In this document: piece by piece, positions 51,877-60,992 of the stretch
Layout of the letters: every line of letters starts with the position of its first letter
Numbering within the stretch: position 1 is the stretch's first letter
Assembly: GCF_014647415.1 (NCBI RefSeq)
Contig: NZ_BMPD01000001.1
Location: 930,001-994,000, forward strand
Origin: Haloarcula sebkhae
Lineage (GTDB): Archaea; Halobacteriota; Halobacteria; Halobacteriales; Haloarculaceae
Direction: 5' to 3'
Length of the DNA stretch: 64,000 bases
Translations under genes and position numbers: made by a program
The notes under the pieces: model-generated
Seen by the model: the letters and a program-made list of their open reading frames with translations, nothing else
What the model was told of the DNA's origin: nothing
Databases searched by the model: none

Positions 51877-52782
51877 ATGAACCAGCGACTTCTGACGGGG
51901 ACGGCTCTGGCGCTCTCCGGCATCGTACTGGCCGCTATCCAGGGACTCCACGGAATCCAGCAGACGCAGATACCCGTTGCGGTCGCGGTCGACGTGCTCC
52001 CCTTTGCGGCGATGGGGCTGGCGATAGCGTACGCGGGCGTCTGGCTCGCCCGTGACACGGCATTCGAGGGGGCCACATCCCGAGTGGCCGCGTGGGCCGC
52101 CGGCGGAACAGTGACGTTCGCTGCCGTGGCGGCGCTCCTGTTGTTCAGCCAGCGTGTGACTTCTGGCTCCCTCGCCAGAGCGTCGTACCTGACGGTGGAT
52201 CTCGTTACTGTCGGCGCGCTGGCGGGCGTTCTGGTCGGCCTGTACGATGCCCGGAGCCGCAGTCGGCTCCGCGAACTGGCGGCCGAACGCGACCGCGTCG
52301 AGGCTTTCGCCGGGAAGGCGGCCGACGTGAACAACTACGGACGCGCCATCGCCAGCGCCCCCAGCGTCGACGGCGTCGCTGCCTTCGTCGTCGAGGCCTT
52401 CGGCACGATGACCGGTATGGAGGAGACGGCCGTCATCCGACTCAGGGACGGCGATGCGGTGGCGCTGGCGAACACCATTCGAACCGTGCCGGCCGACGTC
52501 GTCGGCTCGCTCGCACAGGAAGTCCGGACACAGGAACAGGGAGCGGTCACCGTTCACGACCGACCGTTCCCCGTCGACATCCCCGAGTCAGTCACCGATT
52601 GCGTGTCGGCGGTGGTTCTGGACGACGAGGCCACGACGACAGTCGTCATCTCGGTCACGACGGACGAGACGACTGTCGGGGAAGAAGATCAGAAGCTGCT
52701 GGAACTCATCGTCTCACACGCGTCGGTTCGGATGGCGACGCTCGACCGCCAGTCAGCGGACAAAGAACCCACTGGGCAGTAG
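51877..52782 (+). CDS. Membrane-anchored GAF-like sensor without kinase domain
   Basis: 301 residues from MNQRLLTGTALALSGIVLAA; a GTG at 51853 would add eight. Four TM helices (about 5-25, 35-55, 70-90, 100-122). Next comes a helical segment SRSRLRELAAERDRVEAFAG, then a GAF-like domain (~145-290: ASAPSVDGVAAFVVEAFGTM, AVIRLRDGDAVALANTIRTV, EEDQKLLELIVSHASVRMAT). The architecture is that of a haloarchaeal histidine kinase cut off after the sensor, so it may signal by protein contact. No frameshifted kinase follows. Confidence 0.7.
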   Translation: MNQRLLTGTALALSGIVLAAIQGLHGIQQTQIPVAVAVDVLPFAAMGLAIAYAGVWLARDTAFEGATSRVAAWAAGGTVTFAAVAALLLFSQRVTSGSLARASYLTVDLVTVGALAGVLVGLYDARSRSRLRELAAERDRVEAFAGKAADVNNYGRAIASAPSVDGVAAFVVEAFGTMTGMEETAVIRLRDGDAVALANTIRTVPADVVGSLAQEVRTQEQGAVTVHDRPFPVDIPESVTDCVSAVVLDDEATTTVVISVTTDETTVGEEDQKLLELIVSHASVRMATLDRQSADKEPTGQ

Positions 52783-52832
52783 TGGATTAGTGACGAACTG
52801 CCACCGGATGCCGGCGGCAACTGACCCGAAAA

Positions 52833-53286
<454 letters not shown>

Positions 53287-54360
53287 ATGTACGATCAGGT
53301 CGCAGACCTCCCGGTCACTGTCGAGAGCTGTGCGTTCGAGCGTCGAGAACGGGCGACCTCCAGCGGATTCGACCGGGTGACGACGGTCATCCACCTTTCC
53401 GGTGCGGGTGAGGCCGGCAGCGGCGAGGACGTGACGTACACGGCCGAGGCCCACGACGCGCTGCAGGACAGCGATGCGTTGCCGGGCGAAGATTCCCCGC
53501 TTGCCGGCGAGTACACTGTCGATTCGTTTTCGGCGGCGCTGGACGCGGCTGACCTGTGGCCCGAACCACCGGACGAGGAGCGGTTCCGTCACTACCGGCG
53601 CTGGGGATTCGAGAGCGCGGCGCTTGACCTCGCGCTGAAACAGGCCGACACGGACCTCGGAACCGCCCTCAACCGGCAGTACGACCCAGTGAATTTCGTC
53701 GTCTCGACGCGGCTCTCGAACGCTGACGACGACACGCCGCCGACGGCTGACAGACTGGCGATGCTGCGTGAGCGCTACGGCGACCTGTCGTTCAAACTCG
53801 ACCCCACACCGACCTGGAGCGATACCCTCGTCGACGAGCTGACGGACTACGACGTTCGAGTGTTGGATCTGAAAGGGTTGTACGAGGGGACGGACGTCGA
53901 TGTCGAGGCCGACCCCGAGTTCTACCGCCGTGTCGTCGACGGCCTCCCGGACGCGCTGGTCGAGGACCCCGACTTGACCGACGCAACTCGGCCGGTTTTC
54001 GACGGCCGAGAAGCACGCGTCACCTGGGACGTACCCATCACTGGCGTCGAGAGCATCGAGGCGCTGCCGTTCGAGCCGTCGTGGCTCAATATGAAGCCCT
54101 CGCGGTGTGGGACCGTCGAGTCCGTACTTGCGACCATCGACTACTGCGAGGAACGGGGCATCGACCTGTACGGCGGCGGCCAGTTCGAACTCGGCGTCGG
54201 CCGAGACCACATTCAGGCGCTGGCGTCGCTGTGCTATCCTGCTGGGCCGAATGACGTCGCGCCCGGCGGGTACAACGACCCCGACCCGGACGCGGACCTG
54301 CCGACGAGCCCGCTCAGCCCACCTGACGCGCCGACCGGAATCGGGACCGGCTTCTGGTAA
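53287..54360 (+). CDS. Enolase-superfamily-like protein
   Basis: 357 residues from MYDQVADLPVTVESCAFERR. The N-terminal capping part ends near 120. The TIM-barrel part shows strand/loop motifs of mandelate-racemase/muconate-lactonizing relatives: SFKLDPTPTW, VRVLDLKG, VEDPDLTDATRP, VTWDVPITGVES, LNMKPSRCGTVESVLATIDY and IDLYGGGQFELGVGRDHIQA. Not all three metal carboxylates can be confirmed, so activity is uncertain. Haloarchaeal members are annotated only as enolase-like. Stands alone. Confidence 0.75.
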   Translation: MYDQVADLPVTVESCAFERRERATSSGFDRVTTVIHLSGAGEAGSGEDVTYTAEAHDALQDSDALPGEDSPLAGEYTVDSFSAALDAADLWPEPPDEERFRHYRRWGFESAALDLALKQADTDLGTALNRQYDPVNFVVSTRLSNADDDTPPTADRLAMLRERYGDLSFKLDPTPTWSDTLVDELTDYDVRVLDLKGLYEGTDVDVEADPEFYRRVVDGLPDALVEDPDLTDATRPVFDGREARVTWDVPITGVESIEALPFEPSWLNMKPSRCGTVESVLATIDYCEERGIDLYGGGQFELGVGRDHIQALASLCYPAGPNDVAPGGYNDPDPDADLPTSPLSPPDAPTGIGTGFW

Positions 54361-54415
54361 GCGGCCTTAGAAATGAAGCCGAAGCTACATTATTGTCCGG
54401 GTACTAACTATTGTC

Positions 54416-54529
54416 ATGTGGTGTCAAGCCTGTGGAGAACGCATCGACGACGTACTGGAGGCACACGCGCGCCAGGCCTGTCCACACTGTGATGCGCCGC
54501 TCCTCGAAAAGCCAGCAACGCCCCAGTGA
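54416..54529 (+). CDS. 37-residue zinc-ribbon micro-protein
   Basis: A complete small gene: MWCQACGERIDDVLEAHARQ followed by ACPHCDAPLLEKPATPQ, TGA at 54527-54529. Two CxxC pairs 16 residues apart make a zinc ribbon. It starts with ATG and ends exactly before the stop of the convergent tsr3 gene. Haloarchaea have many such one- or two-CxxC micro-proteins with mostly unknown roles. Confidence 0.65.
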   Translation: MWCQACGERIDDVLEAHARQACPHCDAPLLEKPATPQ

Positions 54530-55045
54530 CTACTCCTCGGCGAGGTAGTCGTCCTGTACGTCGATGATGTCGCTCGAATCCTCGCAGTTCGCGTACCGTT
54601 CCAGCGGTTCCTCGTTCAGTTCCAAGAAGGTGTGGCCCCAGGAGAACGTCGAGAGGAGCCGCTCGGCGTGGTCGCGCTCCCCGAGAATGGCGAGCGCGCC
54701 AGCGAAGGCTTCGACGGTATTGAGCTGAAAGGCCGTTCCGTAGTTGACCGGATTGCCGGCGACGAGAAAGGGGAGCGAGCGGTGCACCCCTTCGAGGTCG
54801 AACGCTTCCCGTTCGGCAGTTTCCCAGGAGCAATCGAGCGCGACCAGCCGGCTGTGGCGAGCGCCGTCGCCGGGGGTCGGACGGTCCGCCGGAGACAGCG
54901 CCTGCTCTGCAAAGGGATTGAGCACGATGCCGGGCGGCGTCGACCGCGTCGCGCGGTGGAGTTCGGCCTCGTCCATCCGGGCCAGCCTCCGCGCGCTACA
55001 TTTGTCGGGGTCGTCGTCGCCCTCGTACCGGACGTGCAGTTCCAC
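54530..55045 (-). CDS. tsr3: 16S rRNA aminocarboxypropyltransferase Tsr3 (DUF367)
   Basis: Transfers the aminocarboxypropyl group of SAM onto a hypermodified pseudouridine of small-subunit rRNA. 171 residues from the GTG of [20 protein letters not shown], the family's usual beginning (an upstream open frame to 55099 lacks conservation). Motifs: [53 protein letters not shown] and [20 protein letters not shown]. Directly abuts the convergent micro-protein gene. Confidence 0.92.
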   Translation of the reverse strand: MELHVRYEGDDDPDKCSARRLARMDEAELHRATRSTPPGIVLNPFAEQALSPADRPTPGDGARHSRLVALDCSWETAEREAFDLEGVHRSLPFLVAGNPVNYGTAFQLNTVEAFAGALAILGERDHAERLLSTFSWGHTFLELNEEPLERYANCEDSSDIIDVQDDYLAEE

Positions 55046-55105
55046 ACTAGCGCTACTACGCTGGCGAATAAAAGCGACTCGTTCGGTGACACTGTGCAAA
55101 CACTG

Positions 55106-55110
55106 TTATA
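55106..55110 (+). promoter_or_regulatory. TATA element for the peroxiredoxin gene
   Basis: TTATA about 25 nt before the GTG at 55133, consistent with leaderless transcription. Confidence 0.45.
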
Positions 55111-55132
55111 GCCGGACTCGGTTGTATAACGT

Positions 55133-56809
55133 GTGCTTTCAGAGGGGACGGCGGCACCACTGTTCGAACTGCCGGCGCTCGTCGATGGCGACTGCCAGCG
55201 AGTCGAACTATCCGACTATCTCGGCGAGGATGTCGTCATTCTCGCATTCTATCCGGCGGATTTCAACCCGGCCTGTGACGAGACGTCCTGTGACCTGGAC
55301 GAACTCGACCTCTTTACCATGCAGAAGGACGTGACGATTCTGGGCATCAGCCCGGATTCGGTGTACAGCCACCGGGCCTTCGCCGACCGCTACGGCCTGA
55401 AAATCCCGCTGCTGTCCGACACCGACCACGATGTGGCCCGCGAGTACGGACTCGACTTTATCGACGATATCGGCCAGCAGCTCATCGAGCGTGCTGTCGT
55501 CGTCATCGACCACGACGGCGACGTACAGTACGCTTGGAGTACCGACGACCTTCAGGCACTTCCTCGTGTCGGAGAGATCAAGGACGCTATCGCCGACACC
55601 GGTGGCGACGACACCGCGTTCGCCCGCTACCGCGTTGGCCACGCCCACTACACGGAGGGGCGGCGCGCGTTCACGTCGGCGATGAGCGCCCTCGGCGAGT
55701 CGGAGTGGATGGTCGCACAGGGCGACTTCCAGCAGGCACGCGACGAGTTCGCCGACGCCGAAGACCACTTCGACACGGCTGTCCGGTTCGTCGACGACGA
55801 GTCCCTGAAACCGATCTACGAGGACGCAAAGACGAAGGCGAACTCGCTGTGGCAGGCCAGCGACTGGCTCACGCAGGCCGCCCGCGCCTACTCTAGCGGG
55901 AACGGTGCCGAGGGCCAGCAACTCCGCGACGACGCAGAGCGGCCGCTTGAAACCGCCCGTGGGTACGAGGAACCCCCCGACCCCGACGGTCCGTGGCCAC
56001 CGGATATGGAGACGCTGGAAAAGGACACGGACGACGACCGACCGGCGTTCCTCACACAGGACGAGACAGCGGTGGATACATCGCTTGACGTAGACATCGA
56101 CGAAGAAGTCGAACGGACGGCCGGCGAACTGTCGGAGACGGCGTCGTCGGCTACCGAGTCAACGCTGGATTCGACACCGTCGCCTGACGCCGCCGATGCG
56201 GCTGACGAAATGCGAAACACAGCCGACGAGCCGACAGCAGACTCAGACGGGGAGACGACGGCGGGGACAGCTGACCAGTCGACGAATGCGCCGACCGAAA
56301 CCAACGACGCGACTGCTCACGCGGCCCAGTCGACAGCGGCGGAACCCGATGCCTCGTCGGCTGACGACGCCCCACCAGAGTCAGCACCGACACCTGACGG
56401 CGACGGTGAGCTTTCGGATGTCGACGACACCGATATCGAGGAAATTCAGGCCGAACTGGCCGCTAGCGAAGCCGAGAACGAGCCGACGGACCCGTTGGAA
56501 GAGACTCCGACCGCGATGGTCGAAGCGCCGCCCGACACGGTCGGCAGCGCCGACGACGACGCTTCCGCACAGGACGCACCGGACGGCGAGCAGTCGACCG
56601 CCGACGCGACATCGGACGGGGCCTCCGAGACGGAGACCGACGACGAAGTCGAACTGGATCTGGCCGACCCGACGGCCGCCGACGATGGGGATGCGGGAGA
56701 ATCAGCCGAACCCGAGCGAGCTGCCGATTCGAACCCGGACGCCGCTGACGAGCCATCTGACGGGGAGAGCGACAGAGACACGTCTGACGAACCCGAATCA
56801 GACCCGTGA
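55133..56809 (+). CDS. Peroxiredoxin fused to helical region and long acidic tail
   Basis: 558 residues, GTG start. Residues 1-150 are an AhpC/TSA-type thioredoxin fold: VVILAFYPADFNPACDETSC with C48 as the peroxidatic and C53 as a possible resolving cysteine, then VTILGISPDSVYSHRAFADR. Residues ~155-275 are helical and TPR-like (YRVGHAHYTEGRRAFTSAMS, DFQQARDEFADAEDHFDTAV). From ~285 to the end is a disordered Asp/Glu/Ala/Thr/Ser tail. The tail is unusual for a peroxiredoxin. The following gene overlaps the stop (GTGA). Confidence 0.82.
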   Translation: MLSEGTAAPLFELPALVDGDCQRVELSDYLGEDVVILAFYPADFNPACDETSCDLDELDLFTMQKDVTILGISPDSVYSHRAFADRYGLKIPLLSDTDHDVAREYGLDFIDDIGQQLIERAVVVIDHDGDVQYAWSTDDLQALPRVGEIKDAIADTGGDDTAFARYRVGHAHYTEGRRAFTSAMSALGESEWMVAQGDFQQARDEFADAEDHFDTAVRFVDDESLKPIYEDAKTKANSLWQASDWLTQAARAYSSGNGAEGQQLRDDAERPLETARGYEEPPDPDGPWPPDMETLEKDTDDDRPAFLTQDETAVDTSLDVDIDEEVERTAGELSETASSATESTLDSTPSPDAADAADEMRNTADEPTADSDGETTAGTADQSTNAPTETNDATAHAAQSTAAEPDASSADDAPPESAPTPDGDGELSDVDDTDIEEIQAELAASEAENEPTDPLEETPTAMVEAPPDTVGSADDDASAQDAPDGEQSTADATSDGASETETDDEVELDLADPTAADDGDAGESAEPERAADSNPDAADEPSDGESDRDTSDEPESDP

Positions 56810-57186
56810 CGCGACCTGCGCTCCGCCAACGGACTCGGGCCTACTATGACGCCATCGACGGCGACGACTACGACCAGTTGGCATCGCTGCTCGCCCCGTC
56901 GTTCGTCCACGACCGTCCCGACAGGACCATCGACGGCCGGGACCGGTTCGTACAGTTCATGCGCGAGGAACGGCCCCAGACAGACACCACGCATCCGCTC
57001 GACGGCCTCTACTGTCGCCAGAAAGACAGTGCGGGGAAGTCAACAAACGGTGACGACACGGCGACGGCGGAAGTCATCGCCCGCGGCCGCCTGCTCGATG
57101 CCGACGGCGAGTGCATCGTTGGCTTCGTTGATGTGTTCACGTTCGCCGGGGACGATATCGAGCGCATAGAGACGTACACGCGCTGA
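56806..57186 (+). CDS. NTF2/SnoaL-like protein
   Basis: 126 residues, GTG start overlapping the peroxiredoxin stop. It begins MTRPALRQRTRAYYDAIDGD and shows the cone-shaped NTF2 pattern: FVHDRPDRTIDGRDRFVQFM, TAEVIARGRLLDADGECIVG, FVDVFTFAGDDIERIETYTR. This fold serves isomerases, scaffold proteins and ligand binders; no specific activity can be given. Operon partner of the peroxiredoxin, so an oxidative-stress link is possible. Confidence 0.82.
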   Translation: MTRPALRQRTRAYYDAIDGDDYDQLASLLAPSFVHDRPDRTIDGRDRFVQFMREERPQTDTTHPLDGLYCRQKDSAGKSTNGDDTATAEVIARGRLLDADGECIVGFVDVFTFAGDDIERIETYTR

Positions 57187-57213
57187 ATCCTGCCCGCTTG
57201 CGGAGTTGCTGTG

Positions 57214-57924
57214 TTACTGTTCTGGCAGCGACAGCCGAACGCCGTACATCGACCCGTCGGCTTCGGTCCCGACGAGCGCACCCACGGTCCACGGCGTCCC
57301 GCTGACCGCGTCACGGAACCGTGACGGCGTGACCAGCAACAGGTCGGTCCACGGGCCGGCGAGCCCGTCGTACTCGACGCGGAAGGTCCGGTAAGCGACA
57401 CCGGGCTGGGTGCGGTGGGCCGCGTCAGTCTCCGGGTCTGCCCGGTCGAGCGTGTCCATGTCGGCGACGAGTCGGCCACCCGGCCGCGTCACTGCCGCCA
57501 GTTCGGTGAGCGTCGTCCGGAGGTCGGCCAGCGAACTGCCGAGGCCGAGCTGCTTGCCAAGAGCAACGATCGTCTCGAACCCGTCGCCCGGTGGTCGTCG
57601 GAGGTCACCGACCACGGGACGTGCGACGCCGCGCTCGCGGGCGACCGTGATGGCTCCCGGACTCCGGTCGACGGCCAGCACGCTATGGCCGCGCTCTTGC
57701 AGTGGAAGCGTGTGCCGGCCGACGCCACAGCCGGCATCGAGGACACGGCCCGTCACCGCCGGGAACAGGTCCTGCTCGATGGCATGCCACGCCGATGGCG
57801 GCTCGAAGTAGCCCGCCAGATGCGCCTCGGTCAAATCGTCGTCGTCGCGGCGGTAGCGGGGCTGCTCGACGAGGTCGTCGCGGTGAAAGTCCAGTACCAT
57901 CCGGCCGAAGGCGTCGTCAGCCAT
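57214..57924 (-). CDS. Class I SAM-dependent methyltransferase
   Basis: 236 residues from MADDAFGRMVLDFHRDDLVE; the longer frame from 57984 is not conserved-looking. Motif I VLDAGCGVGRHTLPL, motif II VLAVDRSPGAITVAR, then GDGFETIVALGKQLGLGSSL and AAVTRPGGRLVADMDTLDRA. The substrate may be a small molecule, as no RNA- or protein-binding domain is present. It is convergent with the NTF2-like gene. Confidence 0.88.
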   Translation of the reverse strand: MADDAFGRMVLDFHRDDLVEQPRYRRDDDDLTEAHLAGYFEPPSAWHAIEQDLFPAVTGRVLDAGCGVGRHTLPLQERGHSVLAVDRSPGAITVARERGVARPVVGDLRRPPGDGFETIVALGKQLGLGSSLADLRTTLTELAAVTRPGGRLVADMDTLDRADPETDAAHRTQPGVAYRTFRVEYDGLAGPWTDLLLVTPSRFRDAVSGTPWTVGALVGTEADGSMYGVRLSLPEQ

Positions 57925-58035
57925 ATCTCGACGGTGCTGACGAATGAATGTAATAGTGTAGTGAAATATGATTTCGAGTAACACACCGCATACAGGAAGT
58001 CGGAACGCTGGCCGAACACAGCGGACCGCAGCGGC

Positions 58036-59418
58036 CTACTCTTTCTCGCCCGCGCCGACGGCGCTCTCGCCGATTTTCTCGGAGCCTTCGATGACTTCCT
58101 GGCCGCCCATGTACGGACGGAGCGGTTCGGGCACGGTGATGGTCCCGTCGTCGTTCTGGTAGTACTCCATAACCGCCACGAGGACGCGCGGGACGGCGAG
58201 TCCGGAGCCGTTCAGCGTGTGGAGGTAGTCGGCGGATTCGTGCCGTTCGGGCCGGTAGCGCAGGCCAGCCCGCCGGGCCTGAAAGTCCTCGAAGTTCGAC
58301 ACAGAGGAGACTTCGAGCCAGCGGCCGCCGCGGTCCGGGCCGTCCTCCATGTCGTCGCCGGGAGCCCACACCTCGATGTCGTACTTCTTGGCCTGGGTAA
58401 AGCCCATGTCGCCGGTACACATGTCGAGTACGCGGTAGGGCAGTTCGAGGCGGTCGAGCACCTCGGCGGCCTCGTCCAGCAGGCTCTCAAGCCGGTCGTA
58501 GCTGTTCTCGGGCCGGACGAAGTTGACGAGTTCGACCTTGTGGAACTGGTGGACGCGGACGTACCCCCGCGTTTCGGTCCCGTGCTCGCCGGCCTCGCGG
58601 CGGAAGTTCGGCGAGAACGCCTGATGTTTGACCGGCAGGTCGTCGTCAAGCAGAATCTCGCCGCGGTACATGTTGGTGACCGGCACCTCCGCCGTCGGGA
58701 GCAGCCACAGGTCGTCGCTGTCGTAGTCGTCGTCCTGTCTGGCTCCAACGCGGTAGGCGTCCTCGTCGAACTTCGGGAGCTGGCCGGTCCCTTCCATCGA
58801 ATCGGAGTTGACGGGGATCGGCGGGAGCACGTCGACGTACTCCTGTTCGCGGTGGACATCGAGCATGAACTGGATGAGGGCGTGCTCTAGGCGCGCCCCC
58901 TCGCCCTTGACGAACTGGTAGCCGCCGCCGGACACCTTCGCGCCGCGCTCGAAATCGAGCAGGTCCAGATCCTCGCCGAGGTCGTAATGCGGGACGACCT
59001 CGTCGGGCAGGTCCCGCAGGTCGTCGAATCCCTCGCGGTAGCGTTCGACGTTGTCGGCCTCGCCCTCGCCGGTCGGGACCGAATCGTGGGGGATGTTCGG
59101 TAGTTCGAGCAGGGCGTCTTCCAGCTGGGATTCCAGTTCGTCGGCGCGCTCCTCGACGTCCTGCAGCTCGTCTTTGAGTTCCTGCGAGCGGTCGATGGCC
59201 TCCTGTGCCTCCTCCTCTTTGCCCTCCTGTTTGAGCTGGCCGATCTTGCTCGACACTTCGTTTCGCTCCTGCCGGAGGCCGTCGCCTTCGGCCTTCAGTT
59301 CCCGCCACTCCTCGTCGATTTCGAGGATTTCGTCGAGGTCGACGCCCGTGACGCCCTTCCGCTCGATAGCGTCACGGACCGTCTCGGGGTGCTCCCGGAC
59401 GAACTGTCTCGATAACAT
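58036..59418 (-). CDS. serS: Seryl-tRNA synthetase
   Basis: Charges tRNA-Ser. 460 residues with the usual bacterial-type layout: N-terminal coiled-coil arm (~28-105, EDLDEILEID to ELESQLEDALLEL) and a class II catalytic core with motif 2 FSPNFRREAGEHGTETRGYV and motif 3 SGLAVPRVLVAVMEYYQNDD. The zinc-dependent methanogen type is excluded by this architecture. Confidence 0.97.
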   Translation of the reverse strand: MLSRQFVREHPETVRDAIERKGVTGVDLDEILEIDEEWRELKAEGDGLRQERNEVSSKIGQLKQEGKEEEAQEAIDRSQELKDELQDVEERADELESQLEDALLELPNIPHDSVPTGEGEADNVERYREGFDDLRDLPDEVVPHYDLGEDLDLLDFERGAKVSGGGYQFVKGEGARLEHALIQFMLDVHREQEYVDVLPPIPVNSDSMEGTGQLPKFDEDAYRVGARQDDDYDSDDLWLLPTAEVPVTNMYRGEILLDDDLPVKHQAFSPNFRREAGEHGTETRGYVRVHQFHKVELVNFVRPENSYDRLESLLDEAAEVLDRLELPYRVLDMCTGDMGFTQAKKYDIEVWAPGDDMEDGPDRGGRWLEVSSVSNFEDFQARRAGLRYRPERHESADYLHTLNGSGLAVPRVLVAVMEYYQNDDGTITVPEPLRPYMGGQEVIEGSEKIGESAVGAGEKE

Positions 59419-59497
59419 GGCCGACGGTTCTCGACGGCAGAAATTAGTCGTGTCGGTCCTGCGGCAGGGCTACCCCGGCAGTCGACCTGTCGTCCTG

Positions 59498-59941
59498 CTA
59501 TGCTTCGCCGCCAACCTTGACCGCAAGTACCGGGACTGGCGAGGCCCGAATTACCGACTCGGTGACGCTGCCGATGAGTTCCCGGGAGGGGCCGGTCCGT
59601 CCCTCTGTCGCCATCACGATGACATCGATGTCGTGGCGCTCAACGTACTCCACGACTTCTTCGTGGGGGACGCCCTGCTCAACTGCCGTGGTCACCGTGT
59701 CGACATCGGCGTCTTCGGCCTGCGCCTGCAGGTCGTCGACAGCCTGCTGGCCAGCGTCGGCGAGGCGATCGAAGATGCTGCTGTCCTCGAAATCGGGAAT
59801 CTGATCGACGACCTGCTCGGTTTCGAGGACGTGTAGCGCATGCAGACTCGCGTCGTGGCGCTGTGCGAGGTCGATAGCGTGCTCGGCCGCGGTTGCGGAC
59901 CCCTCTGAGCCGTCGGTCGGAACGAGTACGGCGTCGTACAT
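59498..59941 (-). CDS. Universal stress protein (UspA family)
   Basis: 147 residues. N-terminal strand VLVPTDGSEGSATAAEHAID, and the ATP-binding loop GRTGPSRELIGSVTESVIRA with G-x2-G-x9-GS (GRTGPSRELIGS) near the end, followed by SPVPVLAVKV. The ATP-binding form is therefore likely. Hydrophilic, soluble. Haloarchaea carry many copies; it stands alone between serS and the metallo-hydrolase. Confidence 0.93.
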   Translation of the reverse strand: MYDAVLVPTDGSEGSATAAEHAIDLAQRHDASLHALHVLETEQVVDQIPDFEDSSIFDRLADAGQQAVDDLQAQAEDADVDTVTTAVEQGVPHEEVVEYVERHDIDVIVMATEGRTGPSRELIGSVTESVIRASPVPVLAVKVGGEA

Positions 59942-60048
59942 ACAGTGGTGTTTCTGAGTGCGGGTAAATGGCTTTGCCCTTCCTCACGACTGGTTGTCAC
60001 GATAGCCATGGCACAACGGTTTTGCCCCCGCCGGTCACGAGAGAGTGT

Positions 60049-60957
60049 ATGGGAATCGGTGACGTTTACGAGGTGACGGTCGGGGACTGCACAGATGTCC
60101 ACTACGTCGACGTCGGGATGTACGGTGTGGCCGAGTACGGGCCCGTCTACATCATCGACGCCGAGCGACCGGCGCTGGTCGACACCGGTACCGGCGCGCG
60201 ACACGAAACCATCCTCTCGGCGATGGAGTCGGTCGGGATCGCGCCCGAGGATCTGGAAGTTATCGCGGCGACTCACGTCCATCTGGACCACGCCGGCGGG
60301 GCCGGCTACCTCGCCGAGGACTGCCCGAACGCGACGGTGTACGTCCACGAGTTCGGCAAGCGCCACCTCGTCGACCCCGAGCGGCTCTGGGAGGGGACGA
60401 AAAACGCCGTTGGCGACCAGATCGAGTTCTACGGGAAGCCGATCCCGGTCGCCGAAGACCGTATCGAGACGCTAACCGACGGCGATGTGATCGACCTGGG
60501 CGACCACTCCCTCGAAGTCCTGCACGCACCGGGCCATGCCCCACATCAGGTCGTCTTCTATGACCCCGTCGTCGACGGTGTGTTTACCGCCGACGCCGCC
60601 GGTATCTACTCGCCGTCGACCGACGAGATGCACGTCACGACCCCGCCGGTCAACTTCACCCTCGATCAGGCGCTCGACGACGTGGCGATGTTACAGGACC
60701 TCGATCCCGAGATCCTCATGTTCGGCCACTTCGGTGCCGCCGAAACCGGCGACAAACTGGAGGTATACACCGAGATACTACCTGAATGGGTCGCCGAAGT
60801 CGAACGCAAACGCGAGGAACTGGACGACGACGAGGCAGTCATCGACTACTTCGTCGAGCGGGCCGACACCGACACCTGGGGCGAGCGCAAGGGCCGCGCC
60901 GAGATGCGTCTGAACGTCCGCGGCGTCCTCGTAGCCCTCGATAACCGGGAAGAATAG
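60049..60957 (+). CDS. Metallo-beta-lactamase-fold hydrolase (glyoxalase II-like)
   Basis: 302 residues from MGIGDVYEVTVGDCTDVHYV; the frame opens at 59968 but the first 27 residues are not conserved-looking. Zinc ligands: THVHLDHAGG (HxHxDH), VLHAPGHAPHQVVF, VFTADAAGIYSPS and FGHFGAAETGDKL. It carries a ~100-residue helical C-terminal extension (DDEAVIDYFVERADTDTWGE). The substrate is unknown. Confidence 0.9.
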   Translation: MGIGDVYEVTVGDCTDVHYVDVGMYGVAEYGPVYIIDAERPALVDTGTGARHETILSAMESVGIAPEDLEVIAATHVHLDHAGGAGYLAEDCPNATVYVHEFGKRHLVDPERLWEGTKNAVGDQIEFYGKPIPVAEDRIETLTDGDVIDLGDHSLEVLHAPGHAPHQVVFYDPVVDGVFTADAAGIYSPSTDEMHVTTPPVNFTLDQALDDVAMLQDLDPEILMFGHFGAAETGDKLEVYTEILPEWVAEVERKREELDDDEAVIDYFVERADTDTWGERKGRAEMRLNVRGVLVALDNREE

Positions 60958-60992
60958 GAGGCTTTCTCACGGACGGGCCACAGTGTCGTGGT

